Assembly (NCBI GenBank): GCA_014843695.1
Contig: CM026400.1
Coordinates: 18,676,294-18,740,293 of the forward strand
From: Archivesica marissinica
Taxonomy: Eukaryota > Mollusca > Bivalvia > Venerida > Vesicomyidae
Direction of reading: 5' to 3'
DNA length: 64,000 bases
A program made the position numbers and the translations under genes. Below the pieces are notes generated by a model. It did no database searches. It saw nothing but the letters and a program-made list of their open reading frames with translations, and was not told the DNA's origin. Of the stretch, positions 54,749-64,000 are shown in pieces; the stretch's first letter is position 1, and each line of letters opens with the position of its first letter.

Positions 54749-57073
54749 GATTGTTGTTGAAAGTAACATAACGTGGTGTAACATGACGGTTGTCGTTGAA
54801 AGTAACATAACGTGGTGTAACATGATGATTGTTGTTGAAAGTAACATAACATGGTGTAACATGATTGTTGTTGAAAGTAACATAACGTGGTGTAACATGA
54901 TTGTTGTTGAAAGTAACATAACGTGGTGTAACATGATTGTTGTTGAAAGTAACATAACGTGGTGTAACATGATGATTGTTGTTGAAAGTAACATAACGTG
55001 GTGTAACATGATTGTTGTTGAAAGTAACATAACGTGGTGTAACATAATTGTTGTTGAAAGTAACATAACGTGGTGTAACATGATTGTTGTTGAAAGTAAC
55101 ATAACGTGGTGTAACATGATTGTTGTTGAAAGTAACATAACGTGGTGTAACATGATTGTTGTTGAAAGTAACATAACGTGGTGTACATGATTGTTGTTGA
55201 AAGTAACATACGTGGTGTAACATGATTGTTGTTGAAGAACAAACGTGGTGTACATGATGATTGTTTTGAAAGTAAATAACGTGGTGTAACTGATGATTGT
55301 TGTTGAAAGTAAATAACGTGGTGTACATGATGATTGTTGAAAGTAACATAACGTGGTGTAACATGATGATTGTTGTTGAAAGTAGCATAACGTGGTGTAA
55401 CATGATGATTGTTGAAAGTAACATAACGTGGTGTAACATGATGATTGTTGTTGAAAGTAACATAACATGGTGTAACATGATGATTGTTGTTGAAAGTAAC
55501 ATAACATGGTGTAACATGATGATTGTTGTTGAAAGTAACATAACATGGTGTAACATGATGGTTGTTGTTGAAAGTAGCATAACGTGGTGTAACATGATGA
55601 TTGTTGAAAGTAACATAACGTGGTGTAACATGATGATTGTTGTTGAAAGTAACATAACATGGTGTAACATGATGGTTGTTGTTGAAAGTAACATAACGTG
55701 GTGTAACATGACGATTGTTGAAAGTAACATAACGTGGTGTAACATGATGGTTGTTGAAAGTAACATAACGTGGTGTAACATGATTGTTGTTGTTGAAAGT
55801 AGCATAACGTGGTGTAACATGATTGTTGTTGTTGAAAGTAACATAACGTGGTGTAACATGACGGTTGTCGTTGAAAGTAACATAACGTGGTGTAACATGA
55901 TGATTGTTGTTGAAAGTAACATAACATGGTGTAACATGATTGTTGTTGAAAGTAACATAACGTGGTGTAACATGATTGTTGTTGAAAGTAACATAACGTG
56001 GTGTAACATGATTGTTGTTGAAAGTAACATAACGTGGTGTAACATGATGATTGTTGTTGAAAGTAACATAACGTGGTGTAACATGATTGTTGTTGAAAGT
56101 AACTAACGTGGTGTAACATAATTGTTGTTGAAAGTAACATAACGTGGTGTAACATGATTGTTGTTGAAAGTAACATAACGTGGTGTAACATGATTGTTGT
56201 TGAAAGTAACATAACGTGGTGTAACATGATTGTTGTTGAAAGTAACATAACGTGGTGTAACATGATTGTTGTTGAAAGTAACATAACGTGGTGTAACATG
56301 ATTGTTGTTGAAAGTAACATAACGTGGTGTAACATAACGTGGTGTAACATGATGATTGTTGTTGAAAGTAACATAACGTGGTGTAACATGATGATTGTTG
56401 AAAGTAACATAACGTGGTGTAACATGATGATTGTTGTTGAAAGTAGCATAACGTGGTGTAACATGATGATTGTTGAAAGTAACATAACGTGGTGTAACAT
56501 GATGATTGTTGTTGAAAGTAACATAACGTGGTGTAACATGATGATTGTTGTTGAAAGTAACATAACATGGTGTAACATGATGATTGTTGTTGAAAGTAAC
56601 ATAACATGGTGTAACATGATGATTGTTGTTGAAAGTAACATAACATGGTGTAACATGATGGTTGTTGTTGAAAGTAGCATAACGTGGTGTAACATGATGA
56701 TTGTTGAAAGTAACATAACGTGGTGTAACATGATGATTGTTGTTGAAAGTAACATAACATGGTGTAACATGATGGTTGTTGTTGAAAGTAACATAACGTG
56801 GTGTAACATGACGATTGTTGAAAGTAACATAACGTGGTGTAACATGATGGTTGTTGAAAGTAACATAACGTGGTGTAACATGATTGTTGTTGTTGAAAGT
56901 AGCATAACGTGGTGTAACATGATTGTTGTTGTTGAAAGTAGCATAACGTGGTGTAACATGATTGTTGTTGTTGAAAGTAGCATAACGTGGTGTAACATGA
57001 CGATTGTCATTGAAAGTAACATAACGTGGTGTAACATGACGATTGTCGTTGAAAGTAACATAACGTGGTGTAA
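54749..57073 (+). repeat. 36-39-bp minisatellite, ~63 copies, arranged as a ~1.08-kb duplicated block
   Basis: The unit is GTTGTTGAAAGTAACATAAC, GTGGTGTAACATGAT(GAT). All length variants differ by multiples of three and contain no stop in several frames, which produces spurious frames up to 779 residues. The order of variants from GACGGTTGTCGTTG at 54785 repeats from 55860, an offset of 1,075 bp, so the array is a higher-order dimer. Small single-base losses cluster at 55185-55325. Confidence 0.95.
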
Positions 57074-57197
57074 TTTACGTGATGATTACTGTGTAAAGCA
57101 ACAATGCTATGAGTGTAAACTAGTGTCATCAGTAACATTATTTACAAAGATAAAAAGCATATATTTGTAATATGGTAAAACCTATTGTAATAGGTAA

Positions 57198-57455
57198 TGC
57201 GGCTGTCCGATTAGCGCAGTGGTTACCGCACTCGCTTCTCACCAATGCAACCCACGTTCGATCCTCGGACTGGGAAAGTATGTGAGATTGTACGGTGGCC
57301 GCCAGATCGGACAGGTGGGTTTTCTCCTGATACTCCGGTTTCCTCCCACACGAATGACCACATTTACGCTTTCATCCGTGCCAACGAGAGTGATTAATGT
57401 AAGTTGTTAAAACTTGATTCGCAATCGTTGTAAAATAAATAAAGTTTTAAAAAAA
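57198..57455 (+). mobile_element. tRNA-derived SINE family E copy
   Basis: The head is ATTAGCGCAGTGGTTACCGC and ACGTTCGATCCTCGG. The body is TACTCCGGTTTCCTCCCACA. The tail GAGAGTGATTAATGTAAGTT...GCAATCGTTGTAAAATAAAT is related to family A's tail. It ends A-rich. Confidence 0.83.
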
Positions 57456-57702
57456 CAAACCAAAAAGCTAGTTCAATAATATTTTATTGCATTTTTTTCA
57501 TACATTACATTACAATTATACAAACAATGAAATACTTGGAAAACAATTAGAAATTAAATAAGGATTTATTATTGTTGTTGTATAGGTCTACGAAAAAATA
57601 TGATCGATAGGGCAACACACGTTCAGTAACCATAAGCGTTATCAGACAGCCGCCATTTTCCTCAATAACTTGTCGCGATTATCGTTGTCTAGAAATTCTG
57701 AT

Positions 57703-57857
57703 CACGTGGACTGGTAATCCAGGGATTGCATATTAAAATTAACAGTCTTTCGAATGGGACTTTAAACCGAGGTCTGCTGTACACCGTGCACGTAAAAGAA
57801 CCAAAGGAGACTGGAATGAGTCTCTGTCTGTATCATTGTACTATCCTCCAACAATTT
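57703..57857 (+). mobile_element. SINE family C fragment with deletions
   Basis: GGACTGGTAATCCAGGGATT, AAAATTAACAGTCTTTCG and GTCTCTGTCTGTATCATTGT are recognisable; parts between are missing. Confidence 0.7.
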
Positions 57858-58085
57858 AGGCCAAGTGGGGGTAAATTGAGAAAGGTGTATTCAATAGAAT
57901 TTTCTTGTTTGCTTACACTAGTATTTATCTTGATGAAAGGGCCCCTGTTTGAGCTACAGTCAGTGGGCCCATGCAACCTTAATCTGCCCTTGGTGTGCGA
58001 ATATCAATGGACACGGACTGGACAGTGAAGCAATATGCAGAACAATGTCATTCTCTTTAGTGGCTCAAAACTATTACAGTCCAAC

Positions 58086-58247
58086 TTATTAACCACTGGA
58101 CTACAGATCCGTATGTGATGTAATTAACGTGTGTGTTTTACGTCTATTTATCGTCGCTACCAGTTGCCCATATGAGCGACGCCATTCCAGAGTCCCATCT
58201 GAAAGACTGTTAATTTTATTAGGGTCAGACTGGGGATCGAACTTGCG
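58086..58247 (-). mobile_element. Rearranged SINE family C fragments
   Basis: A head piece (AACCACTGGACTACAGATCC) is followed out of order by 3'-end and body pieces (TTTATCGTCGCTACCAGTTG; TTTTATTAGGGTCAGACTGG). Confidence 0.65.
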
Positions 58248-58377
58248 TATCAACATTACTATGCTGTTAATAATATCTATGTAGATCATCCAAACTGTGA
58301 TGGTTTTCCACTTTGTCCATCCTTGATGGAGTTTCCATATTTCTCAAAACTATTACAGTCCAACTTGTTAACCACTG

Positions 58378-58630
58378 TGTGTGTTTTACGTTTATTTATC
58401 GTCGCTACCGGTTGCCCATATGAGCAACGCCTCCTGAAGATATTAGTCATTTTGGAGGATAGTGCAATGATACAGACACAGAGACCCATTCCAGAGTCTT
58501 CTCTGGTCCTTTTACCTGCATGGTGTACAACACGGACATCGGTTTAACGTCCCAGCTGAGACTTAATTTTATTAGGGTCAGACGGGGGATCGAACCTGCG
58601 ACCCCTGGATTACCAGACTGACGTGCTAAA
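58378..58630 (-). mobile_element. SINE family C copy
   Basis: Nearly complete reverse complement from TTTATCGTCGCTACCGGTTG to GACCCCTGGATTACCAG. Confidence 0.78.
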
Positions 58631-58959
58631 TACAAAGGAGGGACCATATCTTTCAGCTGCAACTGTCCAGTACACCATCTGTGGACTGTGACATTACACT
58701 ATTCAGCTACATATTGTTGAAGCTACACTTAACGAGACTGGCGTGATACCAGAAGAGACATGTGTACACCATGAGCTAGCCTGGGAACAGGCGTCGATAT
58801 ATTTTGCCTGGTCAGTCAAATAAATATATTTTTAACACCGAGACTATTAATTGGGCCGTATTGAGTTTCTGATAATATCGAGGTTAAAACGTGAAAAATC
58901 GACAGGCTAGGTGTAAAGCATCGACACGAGACCTCGGTTTAACGTAATTTTGCCAGAAG

Positions 58960-59160
58960 TTAACCCTTTCAACACCACAGACCTCTAAATAGGCTTACAA
59001 AAAGTGTAGATCCAGCTTTTTGCCAGTGATATGACTATTTTTAGACATAATTACCCATTTTGATAAATGAACTTGTCCAAATGTGATTTTCTGATTCATT
59101 TATTGGTTTATGAATATCATGGACCAGTCCATGTGAGTTACTTGGTGTTGAATGGGTGAA
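58960..59160. mobile_element. TTAA-type MITE, internally deleted
   Basis: The left end TTAACCCTTTCAACACCACA and right end TACTTGGTGTTGAATGGGTG match the copy at 42177-42417. The central palindromic part is missing and the right TTAA has decayed. Confidence 0.78.
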
Positions 59161-60479
59161 AAATCGACAGACTGGAACCCAGGCTAACAAAGAGCTAGAG
59201 GCATCACAGATCACCGGGAGTGAGGACATTGTATCAAACGTTTTGAACGCTTCTGGGAATTTTAAAGACTCCATGTTATAGCAAGCTGTGGTGCTTGTCA
59301 TCAGGCCGACCAGCTACTACATTCAGTGTGAGTTCTACACAATGGGACACAACGCGTCCGCATCGTGCCAGTAACACCACAGGTATATATACTAGTACCC
59401 CCAAACGTGCCGAATCCCTGTGAGTAACACCAGGAAGGCCTGGTTAACAAATCAATAAATTTGCCATAACTAAGTATAGAATGTCAATAAACGTAAAATA
59501 AATTCACCATTACGCAGTGTTGTCCTGCAAGTCTTGACTCAAATTGCAATAGTAAAACCATAGTTATTGCCCTTGGTTTGATAAAACAATATTCAATTGA
59601 ATTCAGTAAAATTTAAATATGTTGACCATCATCGACATAGGTTTAGCGATTTTTTGTTTGTCCGCTACCGTGTCCCCAACCAATTGACCTTTCTGCCGAT
59701 TTTGATTGACAGCTGGCGTTAGCCATTCGCCGCCATCTTGTTAGACAAACAATGCATATTAGACAAACTAGTAACGAGTAGACAAATTTGAAAAGGCGTG
59801 AATTTGATCGAAAATACGGGTTTAAAATTGTTTTAATGATGTTGAAAATGTGTAGCTTTGGTGTGTGGGTTAGTTATAGTACAAAATTAGTCGATATCCT
59901 GGTGATCGACGTTAAATTCAACCCATTTCAAAATCCTTGAACAAATCTAAGTGTGTATATGAACCACAAAATACCAGACAGCCTCTTTAAAAACAATGCA
60001 TCTATAAAAACGCCGACTGACCCCATATAGTCATTCCTTTCTAGCAAACACAGCAATCAAATTTAAGCGTGTCACACTGTTTATTGGGAGTAATCAACAT
60101 CACAGAGACCGCCGACATCCCGATAGGGGCCTACTGCAGTATCAAGATCAAAGTATTGCACATCGGAATTTAGCACTGATTGTGCTAATTGGTCAATTAT
60201 AAAATGTGTGCACATAATTATAGTATTGATTACTACACCGAGTTTGTTTTATCGTTCTGTCAGACAAACGAGTTATTTAGTAAAGTTTTAATCAAATCTG
60301 ATAACGAGTGATCGTGATCTGAACAGAACAGAACATCTCTTTTATTTCACTCTATACATGTATAAACATGCAAATATGAGGTTTTCACAATTGACAAAAC
60401 ATACAAACGAGGCTACAATACATTTAGACATACTGAGAAATATACATTTTATCAAAATATATCCGAAAACAATTGAATA
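59161..60479. other. Unannotated DNA with a strong YY1-like site
   Basis: GCCGCCATCTTG at 59729-59740 is a perfect YY1-type motif. A similar phrase GCGTTAG.CGCCAT.TTGTTAGA recurs at about 61940, suggesting an old repeat rather than two promoters. No gene recognised. Confidence 0.35.
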
Positions 60480-61905
60480 AACAGTCTTAGCAAAGGAGAA
60501 CGCTACATTCTAACCTTTTGGATAATACATTTTACGAACTTACATAATGTAATGAATTCTGGCTTATTTTTAGTACACATTAGATTTTCCAGTTTAAACA
60601 TGTTTGGTCTACGGTAATATATAGGCTTCTTAAATCTGTTCCTTTCGTCGTTAAATTGCGGACATTCAAATAAATAATGGAATTCGTCGCCATTTTTATC
60701 CTGACAAATGTTACAAAATCTTTGATTTATAGGCGTTCTTAGCCAATTTCCAGTTTCTATTGGTAGTCGATGATTTCTAGTTCTAAATTTTATAAAATAG
60801 TACAAAAGTTGATTTCCTAACTCCGCTAAGTAGGGTTCGATACCGAATGTCTTTTTAAAAACTCTGTAAAACATACCATTACTCGAGTTATCAATTTTAG
60901 AATACCATTCATTAAGAAATAGATATTTTAATTTTTGTTTCACAGCCAGTTTAAGCCAATTAAAATTTGTTTGTATATTGTCAAACCACACATTTACAAG
61001 GCCACATTTTATCAGAATAGTTTTAACATTGTACATCCATGGATATTTTTTTTAAATGTGTCATCATCTAGTCCAATTGTGGAAAGTAGTGTTTGTTTAT
61101 AAACAAGTGTAGGTAATTTATGGACGATTCCATCATTTGTACAGAGTTTCGACCAGAATGCTATAACTCTTGCTTCAATATCGAGTGACAAGGGCATACA
61201 TCCAGTTTCTACATAGACAACATAATTAGGGGTTGATCTTTTTAACTTAAGTATATGTTTTAAAAAATTTAATTGTACTCGTTCTAATATATTTAAATTT
61301 CCAAATCCCCATATTTCTGCTCCGTATAGTAAAATTGGCTTAATTGTTTTATTAAATAACTCAATTTGTAAATCTATTGGAAGGTTAAGGCGATTTGCAT
61401 TTTTGATAAGTCTATATACATTGCTCTGGTAGCTTGATTTGCTATCTGTTTTTTCCGTTTAAAAAGGATCCACTTCTATTAAAATATATACCAAGATATG
61501 TGTACTCGTTTACTGCCTCTATGGGTTCATTTTTAAATGTGAAATTATAGACAGGCTGTCTTCCACTACTATTTTTGTTTTGGAAGTATTAACTTTTTCA
61601 GTTTTCCAGTTTTCACAGTACTGTTCGTATGTATTTAATGCTTCCTGTAGATCGTTTGCTGATTCAGCAATAATAACTGTATCATCCGCATAAAGCAGAA
61701 TAAATATTTTTAAAAGACTGAAAAGTTCGTTTGTATTTCTTTCATTTCCCATTATTATTCCTTGTACATTTCTATTATGTTGAAAGAAAGATTCCAAGTC
61801 ATTCAGAAATAATGAAAACATCAAAGGAGATAAGTTTTCGCCTTGACGTACACCAATGTTACACGGGAAAAAGTTAGAAATATTTGACTTTACTTTGACA
61901 CATGA
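60480..61905 (-). pseudogene. 5'-truncated LINE (non-LTR retrotransposon) with broken reverse-transcriptase ORF
   Basis: Reading the - strand: about 61860-61830 encodes GVRQGENLSP, 61824-61519 continues MMFSLFLNDLESFF with the catalytic YADDTVII box, then there is a frame break. 61197-61012 carries IEARVIAFWSKL, and 61036-60503 gives a C-terminal region with a CNIC...H.LFEC zinc-knuckle-like motif (RFCNICQDKNGDEFHYLFEC). At least two frameshifts separate these pieces and the ORF lacks its 5' half, so it is inactive. The clade is not assignable by eye. Confidence 0.85.
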
Positions 61906-62142
61906 CTTGAATTTTATCTAGATTAACTCGATACAGGACTGCGTTAGACGCCATTTTGTTAGATAGCTTGTCTCGCGTGGTTACAGCGAGTGCCGGTAAC
62001 TATGGGGGGCGTGCCTAAGTAGCGTTTGCAGAAAGATCAATTCCAGAAGCTTTCCTGGTTCTTTTACCTACCCTGTGTATAGCAACGACACCTGGTATCA
62101 GTTTATAGTCCCACCGGGACATTATGATGATAGGTCGACGTG

Positions 62143-64000
62143 GTACCTACATTATATACTAGAGAACATAGAAAACGCACTCCTACATTATATACTAGAG
62201 GACATAGAAAACGCATACCTATAGTATATACTAGAGGATATAGAAAACGCACACCTACATTATATACTAGAGGACATAGAAAACGCACACCTACATTATA
62301 TACTAGAGGACATAGAAAACGCACACCTACATTATATACTAGAGGACATAGAAAACGCACACCTACATTATATACTAGAGGACATAGAAAACGCACACCT
62401 ACATTATATACTAGAGGACATAGAAAACGCACACCTACATTATATACTAGAGGACATAGAAAACGCACACCTACATTATATACTAGAGGACATAGAAAAC
62501 GCACACCTACATTATATACTAGAGGACATAGAAAACGCACACCTACATTATATACTAGAGGACATAGAAAACGCACACCTACATTATATACTAGAGGACA
62601 TAGAAAACGCACACCTACATTATATACTAGAGGACATAGAAAACGCACACCTACATTATATACTAGAGGACATAGAAAACGCACACCTACATTATATAAG
62701 AGGACATAGAAAACGCACACCTACATTATATACTAGAGGACATAGAAAACGCACACCTACATTATATACTAGAGGACATAGAAAACGCACACCTACATTA
62801 TATACTAGAGGACATAGAAAACGCACACCTACATTATATACTAGAGGACATAGAAAACGCACACCTACATTATATACTAGAGGACATAGAAAACGCACAC
62901 CTACATTATATACTAGAGGACATAGAAAACGCACACCTACATTATATACTAGAGGACATAGAAAACGCACACCTACATTATATACTAGAGGACATAGAAA
63001 ACGCACACCTACATTATATACTAGAGGACATAGAAAACGCACACCTACATTATATACTAGAGGACATAGAAAACGCACACCTACATTATATACTAGAGGA
63101 CATAGAAAACGCACACCTACATTATATACTAGAGGACATAGAAAAAGAACACCTACATTATATACTAGAGGACATAGAAAACGCACACATACATTATATA
63201 CTAGAGGACTTAGAAAACGCACACCTACATTATATATGTATATACTAGAGGACATAGAAAACGCACACCTACATTATATACTAGAGGATATAGAAAACGC
63301 ACACCTACATTATATACTAGAGGACATAGAAAACGCACACCTACATTATATACTAGAGGACATAGAAAACGCACACCTACATTATATACTAGAGGACATA
63401 GAAAACGCACACCTACATTATATACTAGAGGACATAGAAAACGCACACCTACATTATATACTAGAGGACATAGAAAACGCACACCTACATTATATACTAG
63501 AGGACATAGAAAACGCACACCTACATTATATACTAGAGGACATAGAAAACGCACACCTACATTATATACTAGAGGACATAGAAAACGCACACCTACATTA
63601 TATACTAGAGGACATAGAAAACGCACACCTACATTATATACTAGAGGACATAGAAAACGCACACCTACATTATATACTAGAGGACATAGAAAACGCACAC
63701 CTACATTATATACTAGAGGACATAGAAAACGCACACCTACATTATATACTAGAGGACATAGAAAACGCACACCTACATTATATACTAGAGGACATAGAAA
63801 ACGAACACCTACATTATATACTAGAGGACATAGAAAACGCACACCTACATTATATACTAGAGGACATAGAAAACGCACACCTACATTATATACTAGAGGA
63901 CATAGAAAACGCACACCTACATTATATACTAGAGGACATAGAAAACGCACATCTACATTATATACTAGAGGACATAGAAAACACACACCTACATTATATA
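62143..64000 (+). repeat. 36-bp minisatellite, ~51 copies, continuing past the window end
   Basis: The unit is GAGGACATAGAAAACGCACA then CCTACATTATATACTA. Copies are almost identical; exceptions are near 62160-62250 (left edge), 62697, 63140-63240 (a partial TATATATGTATA junction) and a few single changes after 63800. Open frames on both strands through the array are artefacts (12-residue period). Confidence 0.96.

Noticed and set aside
54640..57061. Very long open frames (446-779 residues) on both strands
   Set aside because: They run through the 36-39-bp array whose units are multiples of three without stops; the peptides are pure 12-13-residue repeats with no start context or exon borders.
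57204..57270. Functional tRNA gene
   Set aside because: A- and B-box-like motifs are present but acceptor and anticodon stems do not pair properly, and the sequence continues into a SINE body. The same holds for the heads of the other SINE families.
59041..59301. 86-residue frame on the - strand
   Set aside because: More than a third lies within a MITE and the rest shows no family features.
62103..63986. Open frames of 187-253 residues on both strands (YNVGVRFLCPLV-type repeats)
   Set aside because: Artefacts of the 36-bp array; both strands and several segments are open equally.

Overview
This is animal (spliced, AT-rich, repeat-dense) nuclear DNA, most likely from a lophotrochozoan invertebrate such as a bivalve mollusc. 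The clade is inferred from the mix of several tRNA-derived SINE families, TIR MITEs and LINE remnants, and cannot be confirmed without a database search. There are no bacterial features.

The window holds one recognisable protein gene, on the + strand from 9608 to 42844: an orthologue of centromere protein F (CENP-F, mitosin). I reconstructed 12 coding exons with canonical GT/AG borders and matching phases (12,948 nt, 4,315 residues). The first 117 residues match the CENP-F N-terminus. A single 10.7-kb exon encodes 3,577 residues of coiled coil containing at least 15 copies of a 109-residue repeat. The last exons carry the conserved C-terminal EYLDKY segment, a basic tail with CDK-type sites, and a terminal CaaX farnesylation box (CKVS).

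Layout: 1-9,595 is upstream DNA with SINEs, MITEs, a LINE tail, a large palindrome and two minisatellites. 9,596-42,844 is CENP-F, with introns invaded by MITEs, SINEs and four large minisatellite blocks. 42,842-44,115 is an AT-rich minisatellite starting at the stop codon. 44,274-57,073 is nearly continuous satellite DNA (a 38-bp array, a 7.2-kb 29-bp array and a 2.3-kb 36-39-bp array) separated by nested DNA transposons. 57,200-61,905 has SINE debris and a degenerate LINE reverse transcriptase on the - strand. 62,143 to the window end is a near-perfect 36-bp array running off the edge. Roughly a third of the window is tandem repeat.

The most unusual observation is that minisatellites in this gene grow out of functional boundaries. 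The exon 7 end plus its 5' splice site is the first unit of a ~72-copy 50-bp array. The exon 8 end plus its 5' splice site is the first unit of a ~80-copy ~25-bp array. The last two CaaX codons and the stop lie in the first unit of the 3'UTR array. The gene therefore carries around 150 decoy copies of two of its own splice donors. A separate intronic array repeats the nuclear-receptor half-site TCAAGGTCA about 25 times.
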